NCBI GenBank assembly: GCA_035041965.1 | Contig: JAPYMA010000799.1 | Location: 17,188 to 81,187 of the forward strand | Length of the DNA stretch: 64,000 nt | Reading direction: 5' to 3' | From: Anisakis pegreffii | Taxonomy: Eukaryota; Nematoda; Chromadorea; Rhabditida; Anisakidae | In this document: one piece after another, positions 20,161 to 35,179 of the stretch | Layout of the letters: each line of letters opens with the position of its first letter | Position numbering within the stretch: position 1 is the stretch's first letter | The notes under the pieces: generated by a model | Databases searched by the model: none | Told to the model about the DNA's origin: nothing | What the model saw: only the letters and a program-made list of their open reading frames with translations | Made by a program: the position numbers and the translations under genes

Positions 20161-20218
20161 ATTAACGTCGAATACCTGACCATACACACAAATATATGGT
20201 CAGGTATTCGACGTTAAT
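20161..20218. repeat. Perfect 24-bp inverted repeat (hairpin) with 10-nt loop
   Basis: Arms at 20161-20184 and 20195-20218 are exactly complementary (ATTAACGTCGAATACCTGAC... against its reverse). They are separated by CACACAAATA. The hairpin lies about 185 bases beyond the stop codon of the minus-strand TTR-like gene, so it may sit in its 3' untranslated region. Possible identities are an RNA stem-loop, a short foldback element or an artefact. The perfect pairing argues against chance in ordinary intergenic DNA. Confidence 0.9.
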
Positions 20219-20402
20219 CGGATCAATTTCGTCATTTGCTTACTATGAGAACGGTTCATTACTGAATGAAGCAACGAACAATTCTGACATGTTATGGGCA
20301 ATAATGAAAATGATAATAATACTAATACGAAAAGAAGATAATGAAATGAGATTAGTTGTCATTGGTGTGGTTGAACAGCAGTTTAGCTTAGGCACATTGA
20401 AG

Positions 20403-21258
20403 TTATTTGCATCGCCGATGACGTTTTTCAGGAACAATATTCAAACTGACAATGCCCATATCATAGACACCATTGATATGTTCTTTGCTGATGGGATATT
20501 CATCCGTTATTGTGCAACTCTGCAATAAAATACCATCCAAATTATTCATATAACAGAGAAGATTGCGAAAGAATTCGCATATTCATCTGAAGCATAAAAC
20601 AACTGAGGCTTTCTATGACAACTTGTGCACGTTGATCGTAACTAATTAGCAAATGAAATATGAATAGAAGTGGTAATCTTTAATGAGATGTGAAGTGAAC
20701 ACCGACCGGATTGATAACACCACCGTCACAATTGTGTGTGATCACTAAGTATGGTTCAATCGAGAACTCGTCTTCTTGGCCACTCACTTCGAAATGGCCT
20801 TCTTTATCCGAGTGCACTACTCCAAGCGAATCATCGGGATCAACTTCAATCAAACTCACCTTTCACTCATTAACTGATTAACTATGCCAACTTCCATTTT
20901 ATTGCTTGAATGACTACCTTAAGTAGTAAATAACAATAAAGGTTCTGTCTGTAACTAAGCGTCAGTTTGCTGTTTTTTGTAATCGTTTACTTAACAACGC
21001 TATAACATTCCATGAACTATCTATCCGCTGCTGGTATAACCGAATTACATCAAAATACGCAAACGAGTCTAGTTCTTAACAACAACTTTCATTTTAGCAC
21101 GCACAAGTATCGCGTTCTTTCAGCTCGACGTGAACGTTTCTTAGCGACTTGTCATCACACGCAAGTCGGCCTTTGACCGATATGGATTGCACTGACGCGT
21201 TTGTGATCGCGACGAGCATTGCTGCTAGCAGAACAATTTCTTTCAGCATCGATGACAT
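20403..21258 (-). CDS. Transthyretin-like (TTR) family secreted protein
   Basis: This is a nematode TTR-52/TTR-like family member: a small secreted beta-sandwich protein. Three minus-strand exons splice exactly to 135 residues: 21258-21105, 20843-20707 and 20519-20403. Residues 1-22 are a signal peptide (MSSMLKEIVLLAAMLVAITN, then AS). The family signature follows: VKGRLACDD, VELKERDT joined to FDPDDSLG, HSDKEGHFEVSG, IEPYLVITHNCDGG, and the C-terminal HINGVYDMGIVSLNIV ending RHRRCK. Cysteines fall in GRLAC, HNC, SC and RRC, as in the family. TTTCAG lies immediately before the ATG, fitting spliced-leader trans-splicing. Family membership is secure; the specific role (apoptotic-cell bridging, metabolism or host secretome) is unknown. 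Confidence 0.93.
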
Positions 21259-21270
21259 CTGAAAGGAACT
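21259..21270 (-). promoter_or_regulatory. Candidate spliced-leader acceptor before the TTR-like start codon
   Basis: Read on the minus strand, CCTTTCAG directly abuts the ATG. A 3' splice site with no usable upstream exon, set tight against the start codon, is the usual nematode trans-splicing arrangement. No spliced-leader RNA gene was found in the window. Confidence 0.5.
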
Positions 21271-21570
21271 CGATTCGACAACTTCAAACTGATAAACACA
21301 CGAACTGTTCACTTGAGAATACCATATCAACCACATCAATTCAAATTTATTTTCAAGTCATCACTTTATCCTCCAACCAATACCATATTAATATCGTAAC
21401 CTTGCTCGGCACGATATTGGCCACCCATTCAGTTTGGTGGTGATATTATGCTGGATTAGTAGTTAGAAGACAGATAGATGGTTTAATATATTGATTGATA
21501 TCTTTAGAAAAAGCACATATAAGGCTAGCAGTTGACTATCCATGCAAGTTCTAAGAAAAATAACAGCTAG

Positions 21571-21609
21571 AACAGTCGGGCGCCTAAGCAGCATCTGTTC
21601 GTTAAATGC
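21571..21609 (+). repeat. 39-bp direct repeat, copy 1
   Basis: This copy matches 21845-21883 at nearly every base and shares the exact block GGCGCCTAAGCAGCATCTGT. The block is GC-richer than its surroundings and lies upstream of the TTR-like gene. Confidence 0.85.
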
Positions 21610-21844
21610 GGTAGATGCATGTTAATTAATTCATTGACGGAACTGATGAAACAGCGAAACAGGACAAGAGTGAAAGCAAGTTGATTCTAATGGAAATTAT
21701 CATTAAATAAACTTAATTATCGATGAATGATCAAATATTTTAAAAGTCGTACGGCTCAATCAGATGAGACCAGCTCACTGAAGAGCTTATACTAACAGTG
21801 ATCACAATAACTTCGAAGGGATCAAAGCAACAGCAATTTGCGAT

Positions 21845-21883
21845 AACAGTCAGGCGCCTAAGCAGCATCTGTTCGTTGATTGC
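21845..21883 (+). repeat. 39-bp direct repeat, copy 2
   Basis: This is the second copy of the unit at 21571-21609, offset by 274 bases in the same orientation. Only a few differences are seen, towards the ends. Confidence 0.85.
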
Positions 21884-24800
21884 ATCAACAACTGATTATA
21901 TAATATTGTTGTTTTAAGCACATAAAATAATTATATACATCTACATGCATCATTCATATGTAGCATTAAAAATTGTAAATCAACTGAACAGATAAACAAA
22001 TAGTGTTGCTTGTGTCGCATCAGAAACTAACAAAACAATGATAAAAACAAGAATAATAAGGTAATGAGTGATAACGATAAGACGGATACCAACAACAAAC
22101 AACGATCAGATGTGTGTTGATAAATTAAAAAGAAGCAGTCAACAACTGTTATTCATTTATCTTGAAAGATACAGATCAGATCTCGATCACTATCAATCAA
22201 AAATCATGGGAACTGATTCATTTATTTTAATGCTAACATTTCTCAAAAACTTATTTTCGTTTAAAGAAATAGCATTATTCATCGTATGAACTGTCGCATC
22301 ATCATTCAATTGAATTCTTCTGAATAAATTGTAGAGGTCAATTGCAAGAATCATCGTCAAACAAAAGTATTCAATTCGATCATTAATAAGCATCAATTCA
22401 TTTTTTTTCGTTCTTCCCAAAATTTCCTCCCCATCTTAATATTTTCAATTTTTAACCAGCAGCCAATATTTTCTCGGTACTTTTTCATAAATTTCCTCAA
22501 TTCCTCTGAACATTTTCATGTTGCTGATCATAAGATGAGAAATACGACCGGATTCAAATTGAGATTCTATTATTAAGAGGGAAAGAGTCAGAATCCAATT
22601 TCATGAAGTAATTAGCATACAAAATGAGTATGCAGAAGAAAAGAGTCAGGAAGAGGCTGCAAAAATGATAATCGAGCACATAAAATTGTAATATTATCGG
22701 ACGGGGTTATGGTCGTCGTCACCGAGGTAATATACTAATCGTTGTGACGATTTCCTGCTCCTTCTCTCGAAAGGGTATCATCTAAATTCAACAAAAAAAC
22801 TAGTTAATGTTCGCGTTCAAATGACTCAGTGTGAATGAAAAGAATGTTGCTTGCCGTTGACTTGTTGTTTTTAAACGATCGAACGCTCTGCTGATCACTG
22901 TAAAAGCCCTCGGGCGATCGCTACGTTGCTGCCAGCTGTTTGGCAGCAACATCCTTCTGACAGCAGCATCACCCACTCAGGCAAACACTCCACCCTCATC
23001 TGAATATCTGCAATTCTTCGGTGGGTATATAGGTAGGTAGTTAATGCAGTACAGAAGCAAAATCATTATCCATATAATGACATAATTTATCGAATCACAA
23101 TAATACGTGCTTGCTTGAATGACTTCGACATGACAACTTCACTTCTAAAAGCACCAGTGTTCATCCGAAGTCTGAGCTGAGCCTAACTAAGCGTCAGTCA
23201 AAGAGCCTTAGATGATACTTAGGCAAAATTCAGCCAAGACTTCAATGAGCTTATGAAAACAAACCTGCGGCTTTTGAGAGAGGTGCTTTCGCCCTGATGT
23301 GACTTGAACCTATTAATACATAATGAATCTTAAACGTATTTTCGATTCGAAACGTTCCTTGTGAGCAAATTACATCTTAATGAGAATTTGACCATGAAGT
23401 AAGGTCAAATGAAAACGGCAAGTGGACAGTGACGGAAGTTGGTCAGTAAAATTTCATTAAATCTTATACAATTCAAGCGTTTAATCAATTTGTCCTGTAA
23501 AACGAGCATGATAACTAGACCTTAATGATTACTAGCCCTACACGTAACTACTGCTAATGATAACTAGCTAAACGATAAAATTAATTCTACCTGATTATTA
23601 CTGAAACTTTAGATACTTACTTGACTGGAACACAAAAACACATAAAACAATACGCATTATGTTCATGAGAATGATGCGTATTCATTCAATCATTAGAAAT
23701 TACTTTGCATCGATGAGATATTTTATGCAAGACCTGAGACGATTGATTTCGCTAGTCATTTGTTTTGTGCTCGTTTTATAAGTAGCGGTCACGTTCAACT
23801 TATCGACCTTGATCATTTCTTTAGTAGATAAATCATCTTATGCACAAACAACCGAAAGTTTCCGAAGATTTTTACTCGGTTCAAGAAAGATAGGATCGAG
23901 TATAAAATGATGATTAACACCAGCATCAATAGCAGTTTATAATTATTGAATGGCTTCGAGAATTTCAGTCGATCTGCACGATCTCCTCGACAAAAGATGA
24001 TGTGAAAGGAGCTGAGTCAGAAATCGGTGGCACCGATCCGATACTTCGTTTAACAGATAAGTGCGATGAAGGTCGTCTAATGCAGTCATCTTCACTGCTT
24101 TCAAGCTGTTCTCATCTTCTTCGAACAATCGTACAGATACATCTGGGAACACTACCTTGCAAATTCGGATTTCTTGATCAATTTAGGAAAATAAAAAATT
24201 TGTTTCCAGAACTCTAGAATTGTTGATCAATGTGATATGTAGACCGTGCGGTCAAAGATGTGGAAGTGCATTTGGGTGTGATTCGAAATCGTCACGGTGA
24301 TCACGTTTGTTGGTAATGTCATCAATTTTGAATTGTTTATAAATGACCTATTCACATAAATGACCTGCTATCATTCTATTCGAACGATTCGTTAGTAAAT
24401 ATTTGTTGTGCACGTGCTATAGTACTTGATAATGCAATGCAAACAAACTGTAACACTGTACGTTTAGAAGCAGCCACCTATTTGTGAAGTACACTATTTT
24501 TTGATGGAATGCTTGTGCTTATTCGTTCAGTTAAACTTGATTGTGCCTACATACTACATGTGAACACGGATGGATGGATGGGTGAATGGACGCTGTTATC
24601 TATGAAACTTCTGCATGCTGCATGAGTTTACGTGTGCGTTCTTCATCTCTTTTGTTTATGCTAGGCAATCTGACAGACAATCTGAGTGCATAAAAAACAA
24701 CGCACGATGAAATAAAAACATGTATTGTATTTTATGCTTTCATAGATTGCTGAGAATATTAAAGCACACATGCAATATCACCAACTATATGCACTCCCCT

Positions 24801-26197
24801 TCAAACCTTACCTGTCCACAAGACACCAGTTGAAAAAGGTAACACAGGTCATTTGAAATTAATTGATTCTTTTCCTGTATTTGAAGTTATTCAGCTGAAG
24901 GCGTTCATTAAGTTTGTTTAACAAATGAATATTTTCACCATGAAACTAGAGTGCGACGATCACGCACTGCTGTTGTGTTTTTTGATAGCATTGCTTATGA
25001 GATAGTAATTGATGTTTAATTTTCGATTTGTCTGTCGCTTGTCGTTATATGTATGTTGTTTTGTTTCACAACCTGCCTTTGATTCTTTCAAAAGAAAATG
25101 ATGAGTTGAATTGATAGGAATGAAATTGATTGGTATGGATTAAATGTAATGTCAAATGAGTGGCTGATGGAGTGAGGTAAAAGGTGAAATTGGAGTACTC
25201 TGATAAACATTCGTTGATGTGATAGAATGATAAGAGATTAACACTTTCACCATCAGCACCAGCTAAACGGGCAGTGGGCATGAGCAACAAACAATTACTG
25301 TGTGCTTATCTATGCATCCACCGAACGACGGACGACTGACTGCATAAATGTGGTGATATGCTAATCAAAATTTTATCACTAGCAAATAAAACATTATCTC
25401 TCAACAATTCGATGGCAATATTCAATCTTAATCATTTCTCATTTATTCATCACGATGATCGACCAGTTTACAAATTCCTTCGTTCAGAGCGAGCCGTTCC
25501 TCTGATTAGTTGTAATAGGTATTGAGTTATTGAATTTTGTTATTGTTATTAGAGTTTATTTTTGTTATTGCGTGCAGCCTAGACAGGGCCGTGTATTATG
25601 TTCGCAATGAAACCATTGTGTAAATATTTATTTATTCATTTGTTTATTCACGTATACACTGTTCAATTCAATCAAATCAGTTCAATCGATTGAGCACTTT
25701 TCGTATTCTTACCAATCAATCAATTTTTCGTATTCTTCTTCAATAAACATTCTTTCTTTCGTATACTACAGAAACGAGTAGAGGACATAGACGAAAACAA
25801 TAATAGCAGCAGAATCGCTTATTCCTTCAGCTATTCATTGCTACTGCCTATTTTTCTTTCGGCTTTTCATTCTTGCCGATCAACCGCATTTCTTACATTC
25901 ATTCATCCTTTTCACGTATCTTCAGAAAGATCACAATTTTCATTTCATATTATAAAAAGCAATAATTTGTTCGATTAATGCGAGCAACAAAAACAAATCA
26001 ATTAATCAATCGTTTCGTCTCGTCTCGTTTTACCTAATCTCTTCGAATAACCAATCAACAAAATTATCACTCCTCATTTTCAGAAATTGATAGCAAATTT
26101 CTTCACTATTAGTTTGCTGTCTTTTTTTCGTCGCATTTGCGCACGAAGTTCAGTTCGTTTCATAATTGACAAGTACACACTGAATTCGGTTGAAGCG
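21884..26197. other. Intergenic stretch between the TTR-like and KGB-type kinase genes
   Basis: About 4.3 kb with no gene I can support. A 10-bp perfect hairpin lies at 22925-22950. Opposed frames at 23943-24217 look peptide-like on both strands, but none matches a family I know and neither has a convincing splice partner. The rest is AT-rich. Confidence 0.4.
22925..22950. repeat. Short perfect hairpin (10-bp arms, 6-nt loop)
   Basis: GTTGCTGCCA is followed by GCTGTT and TGGCAGCAAC, giving a perfect GC-rich stem in AT-rich DNA. Related GCAGCA words continue just to the right. No function is evident. Confidence 0.75.
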
Positions 26198-28696
<2,499 letters not shown>

Positions 28697-29520
28697 GTTT
28701 AAACTAACTATATGAAGAACGGTGAGTATATGAAGAAATTGATATTGCTAAAATTACTACTGCTATTATCACAAGTAGCAGTGCGTATACCTTACAGGGT
28801 CATTAACAATTCTGTGGCCATGCAATACGTTTAATCACCTCGGATCGATCATGCAAAAATAATTTAACTCTTCAATCTTCATATTGCTGTAACTAGTAAT
28901 CATTCACACAAACATCATTATCGTTATCAAACTCCATTTTTGCATCTGATCTATCCGTTCATTATTTGCTTTTGACAATGTTTATTGTTTTAAAGTTTTT
29001 TTAAAAATAGAAGAATGAAGAATATAGTATGTTTTATGTTATTGTGATACAAATTCAATAGTGATGCTTTTATACGATCACAGTTTGTGACTATTACTGT
29101 TGTTGTTATTGTTTTCAGCTGTATTTTTGCGTTCCTTTTGACTGTAGAATAAATGTCTACTTGATAAACTTCTTCTGAGTTGCTTCGCACACTGATGCCG
29201 CTTCATTTTATAAAGATCGGAAGAACTGCCATGGAAAAGTAAGGGCTGTGAAGCCAATAATAATTTTAAATTCCAAGTTTTTGGACCGAAGGTTTTCAAA
29301 TTGTGAAGTATCGTTTCGACTTAACTCGAAACTAAACCCCGTATTTTTAACTCATAAAAGGTTAGACTGCGTAGCATGTACATTTCGAGGAAGATGTTTT
29401 AGGAATTAGAGTGGGCCAAACTATAATAGTTTGAATTTTCGAAGCTTTCAAAAAAAATCTTTTCGAAATATCATGTCTTACGGTAAAGCCTTGTTCAGTA
29501 CTGTCTAACATTTCAATATG

Positions 29521-29661
29521 AAGATACTTAGATATCCGAGCTGATTGATGATACTATGATAAATAAGATATGATAAATAGGATAAAGATTAGTGTATCCA
29601 TGAGCGAGCCGCGTTCAGATATCATCGAAACACTAGTCTTTATCCTATTTTCTGAGTATCT
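29521..29661. repeat. Imperfect foldback repeat
   Basis: Inner arms at 29575-29595 and 29630-29650 pair at 20 of 21 positions (AAATAGGATAAAGATTAGTG against its reverse). Outer arms AAGATACTT (29521-29529) and GAGTATCTT (29653-29661) also pair. A clear target duplication was not found, so whether it is a mobile element remains open. Confidence 0.7.
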
Positions 29662-30500
29662 TTAGTTTAGGCCTGAACAACAGTCAAATTTAAGAAGCCA
29701 CAAATATCTCATAAGTGCTTGAATATATTGGCTGACATCGTCGCTCCTGAGCAGTAAAAATTGATTGACCTCCTTGGTAAGACAGAAGAGATTATTGGTT
29801 TGGTGTAGGACAATCGAGTATTTCTGAATTTGATGATATCGATTTCTTTTTTCAATTTTTAAAGTTTCTAATTTTTCAATCGCTTGTGAATGTTTTTTTA
29901 ACCGGTATAATACTTCTTCCGTGACGTTTCTTATGATGTTAATGACTGAAATGCTTGAAAAGTAGAATGGGAATTTCAGACTTGATGCACCTGTCGCACC
30001 TCAAAACCCTCGATAGTTTGAATTTATATTCATCCCTTCGATGAATTCTTACTTACTCATTAACCATCACTTTGATGAAATGATTGCTTTTCCGATCATC
30101 TCGAAGATAATTTCTGAAATGTTCGTTGCATCTTCCTTCTTCATGAATAATTGAATTTGTTATTAGATATCATTTTTATCGCTGAAGAATGTTTTTTCAT
30201 TGCTTTTCTTTTTTGATTGCTGAGTTTCATATTGTTTCTGCAGTGGGGAAAATGAGGTTCTTAAAATACTCGTTTTGTTCCAGAAAATTAATTTCCTTCA
30301 CGACACTGACAAATTTCCGGACCAGTTTTCCTTTTATTGCCGACGTTATACGTCAGGAACAAAAGAAAAACCTGTCTGGAACAGTTATACGTAGAAATTA
30401 TAGGTTTTTGTATCAGGAAGGGAGGGAGGTAACGGCGGCGTGCCAGATCATCAAAACGGGTAATGGAGCACCTAAGCGTGAGAACTACTGGTCTATATCC

Positions 30501-30562
<62 letters not shown>
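30501..30562. repeat. (TTA)n microsatellite
   Basis: About twenty near-perfect ATT/TTA triplets lie in intergenic DNA. Confidence 0.95.
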
Positions 30563-30566
<4 letters not shown>

Positions 30567-33500
30567 TATCAGTAGTATTGTCATAATCATTATCGAATAC
30601 TGTGAAACTGAACAATCAACGACAACTTGTAATATTGATGATTGTTTTTATAGTCGTTTGATCCTCTGATTTGTCATGTGCTGACTAACGATCTTGAAAG
30701 TGAAATTGTGATGATCATCATGATTATCAGTAAGGGTTATTGTCACTTAATGAGTAGCATTTTCATTTCATGCTACAATATCAGTAATTATCATCATTAT
30801 CCTCATCAAGTATTATTATTTTTGTTTCCGTTTTATTTTTATTCTCATTTATTATTGCTATTGTTATCGCTATTTTACATTCACTTCTTCATAGCAGTAA
30901 CAGTGACATTAGCGTCTGCATTCATTAACACCTATTATAATGACCGTCTCGTCTGGTAATTGCAGTGAAGTCGATCATTAAATCCCCGAGATGAATTCAT
31001 TAGGACAGTTGCATAGGTCAATCATTTTATGTGCGTTGTTTTCTTTTATGTTCAGTCACAATTTTAGCAATTTATTCCAAGTTTGCTTCGAGCCTTCATC
31101 AAAAAAAACGATACTGCTAAATGTTTTGGCATTGAACGATTCGAGAACTGGAGCTGCTCGTAGGATTAATGGTTAGATATTGGAAGTCCATGTCACTGTT
31201 GTTCTTATTGTTCACTCATTCAACAAAACAATAAAATCGGTGTGTCGATTACTGCAGTTGGTCATTGGTGAGATTTCTGCATAATGGTGAACTGCTTGGC
31301 CGAAGCATATAGCAACATGATGTCAATTGACTTATTAAGTGATTGAGATAGATCAAGAAGGCTAGCTAGATCAGAACTGCATTGTTGACAATGTAATAAC
31401 AATAATGTGTTACAACTTCATACAGAATATGCCAACAACAACATGTATATGCATTTCAATCAGTATGATCAGATTAAAGCATGCACGTGATTGCCATCGT
31501 CGGATAATATTAGTGGCATTAGAATTGCGTGTGCACACTCAATATCAAACTGACACATAAAGGAAATTGTCTGAGACAACAGTGAAAAGTTACTTTTTGT
31601 ACCTATTTCCATCAAGGCTTTTCATTGGCTGCTTATTGCTATTGTGAATTATTACATTACGTGCTGTTATGACAGCAATGGTAAGTTCCAGTTGCCAGCC
31701 ACTTGATCTCAATCTATTGATTCACTAGGCGTATCTTAATTACATTTTTTCTATGTCCCTTTGTCTATATGCATAACAACAGTAACAATATGGTGATAAT
31801 GATAATAGTAATTATAATAATTATAGTAATAATAATAGTAATAATAATAACAATAATAATACAATAATAAATAATACTAATAATAATATTAATAATAACA
31901 ACAACAATATCAAAGCTTCGTCATCAGAAAACGTTTGCATGCCAGTACTCTCGAAGTGATGCTGTGATCTCGCATTATTCCTGTCCAACTTTGCTCATAC
32001 GATCTACATTCTAAAATAACGCTATGAATTAACTGCGATGTGAGTATACACTGGATATTGATGAATATGTGATGATTCTCATTAATGCCATTCAGATGGT
32101 AATCTATCGCACTGAAAAAGTATTTGCATGAACATCGAATCCAGAGAGTAACTAATAAATGTGCATAAATAAGGAACTGAGTCATGAGCAAGATATATAT
32201 CTATCTAGCTATCAACCCACATCCAGCAATTATATGCATTCTTCCCTTCCATATCACCAACACCATCAACATCCACCAACATGGATGTTATCGTTGACGT
32301 TCTCCCACTCCTCCCAGTAAAACGGTGCTTATTTGATATGCCGATGAATTCATTCTCTTTCATTTATAATAATTATCCACCAAAGATGTTATTGTCAGCA
32401 CTAACAGTGTTACTTCAATATATTGCTCGACCAAAACTTGGACAACTCACCTGAAGCAAGATATTCTCATTGTATTGCTGATCATTTTATTGCTATTTTT
32501 GATCGTGATAATCTATTCTTGATCAGTTTGACTTTCCTTCGCTGCTTTCATAACCATCATCGTCATTATTTTCACTGTTATCATCAGTGCTGCTAGTATT
32601 TGTGATTACAGCATTATTACTAGCATAAATTTAGGAGAGAAAACAGTGATTTATGCAAATGATTTGCACATAATTTCGTATATCGTATTCGTGCAAATCA
32701 AAAGAATGTGACGCAATAACTGAGAATATCACGTTCAATATCGACATTATCGAACATTTCTCGACCGAAATTTTCATAGAACTGAAATAAAGTAAAGCAA
32801 CTATTTTAAAATTGAAGTGAAAAATCTTATTTACCAAACGAAACCTTAATATCAAAATTACAACTATTGAAACCTTAATGAAGACAGCTATGAATCAATG
32901 TTGAGTCACCCGGAAGGAAAACGTCTTAAAAAGTTTTTAGTCGAATTCACCATCAATCCATTCACTTTCATCTGCAGTACGCATTTTCTCTACAATTACG
33001 TAAGCAATTCCGCAATAAATTAACTGATCATCTAATTCCTAACTTCTCATCCTCCTGTTTAGCACGTCACATAGTTTCATCATATAACATAAAATTATCA
33101 TCACGCGTCATTTTTATGCCCACTTTTTCAAGACATTAATGTTAAAAATAACTTTAATCATTCAAATATGTAATTGAAAGCGTTCATGGAATGTCACGTC
33201 ATCATCAGTATCTCTTTTACCTTTCCGAGTTGATTTACTTCACTACTGAACTGTGAACAGAAGCGGCTGTACACCTTAACTAACCGATTGCTTTCTTTTA
33301 TTCTTTTCGTTGTTCTTTATTCAAGATGTGAAGTATCATCAATTTATTTATATATTAATTCATTGCTCCATCATCTATCCGTCCCATTGTCACATGTCAC
33401 CTGTTTTTTTCGTTTTATCGTTATTTTTCTTATCTGGTTATTCCTTTCATAGTTATTGTTATTCCTATTATTATTGCTGTTAGTATTATTATAATCATTA

Positions 33501-34768
33501 TTCTCCTTATTATTGGAGTGTAAATATCAGCCATTTCTAGGGTGAATTTCTTCAACTGTCAATATGCTTGTTTAACATTTTGCAACAAGCTAATTGCCAT
33601 TCAATATTGCGAGCTTCATTCATCTATGCCGTACAGCAGTCCATGCACCCATATGACCATAATAAAGCCATAAGAAAATGACCACCAAACATATTGCTCA
33701 ACCTCCAAAATGTTTCATTAAATTGTACTCTCTCATCTTCACATCACCTATTACAGTATTACCGTATGAATCAACTCACTGTCAGAATAAGAATAATAAT
33801 TTGCTCCTCACTTAAGCAAACTAGAATATTCTTTGATTTCCGAACAAAAAGATCCTCATATGATGTTTTGCCTTCGTTTCGTTTTCATGTCCCATGTTCC
33901 ATTCAATACTTAGTTGATTACGTTTTATTCTTTGGCTGATATCTAAAATAATGATAATAATAATGAATTCGATACTCACATATAGATACCGGCTGAATTT
34001 TTAACGAAAAAAGATAGCTTCTAGAATTTATAGGCTGCAAACAAGTAGTTTATTATCATCATGAGAATTCAATTGGTAACGTAAAATCTCATAAGTCTGC
34101 ATGCGATGCTCCATTCTAAGAACTCGTTGATGTTGTTCAGATCCAGTTTCATGCCTACTATTGCCATTATCAATAGTGCATCATCATGAAACCTTATTTC
34201 AAATATGAAACTGCCCTCTGCACCCATATCCAGGCACTATATATAGGCAGTTTTCAATCTCAGTTCATCATTCATTTCATTTCATTACCATCCCATGTCG
34301 CTCCTCGTCTTGTCAATAGTCTCGAATTCAAAATTCATTACAAACTTCCTTTAATTTGACGATATTAGCCAATTAAGCGGTCAATCGACCCTTTCTTACA
34401 GAATGACTTTAGCGAATAATATAATAGCAGGCGGTATTATCATTATTATTATTACTGCTGTTATTGGTCGTCATGACATTCATAATAATACTGCATGCTG
34501 TTATAATATTATTAATAAAGAAGTTTTCGAGTGAATCGTTTTGACCGATGTCGTGAGTTGACTGAATTGCAAGTTGTTAACACTTTCAGATTTGAGTGAA
34601 TTAATTGTTGGGAATTAGTAACTGCGACTAGTTGGAACAAAATTACTGAAAATAGTTGACAAGAGGAAGGTGAAAGGTTGTGGCAGCAAGTTATCGATCC
34701 CAAGATCCGATTCGATCCCACTGAAGTGATAGATCTCAGCTGATCATCATCGAGTCAAGACAAAGTGA

Positions 34769-35098
34769 ATGAAATCGTGCAGACAGGCTGGACAGTTTAG
34801 TGTCGATTGGAGAATCAGCCGAAACGGTCAACTAATGATGAAGATAAGTGACAAGAACAAGCCACCAAATGAAGATGTACCCGTATCTGTAAATCGCCAA
34901 CAATCACTACCACAACCAGCCAAGGCAATATCGTCTCGGCTCTACAAAACAATCTATCATTCCCTTCAACTAAGAGCAAATCTCAACACAGTTCTTATCG
35001 TTCTTCTCTACGCATCACTCACTCACAAAAGCTTTGCAGCTTTGCATATCCCCTCAACAACTAACAACATCTATCCTCCATCTGTTGATGTTGCCGTT

Positions 35099-35179
<81 letters not shown>

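Larger units (their letters stand above)
28697..34768. other. Long intergenic stretch with simple repeats
   Basis: About 6 kb without a supportable gene. It holds a foldback repeat (29521-29661), a (TTA)n run (30501-30562) and degenerate AAT/ATA runs (31790-31905). Frames over these repeats are not protein-coding. No RNA gene was recognised. Confidence 0.45.

Noticed and set aside
23943..24330. Possible second TTR-like fragment, or neurophysin-like cysteine peptide near 24240
   Set aside because: The resemblance (LFEEDE...LDDLHRT; CRPCGQRCGSAFGC) is short. The family motifs do not continue and no consistent splicing was found.
30189..30669. Frames with poly-Tyr or poly-Ile
   Set aside because: They arise from the (TTA)n microsatellite and have no other coding support.
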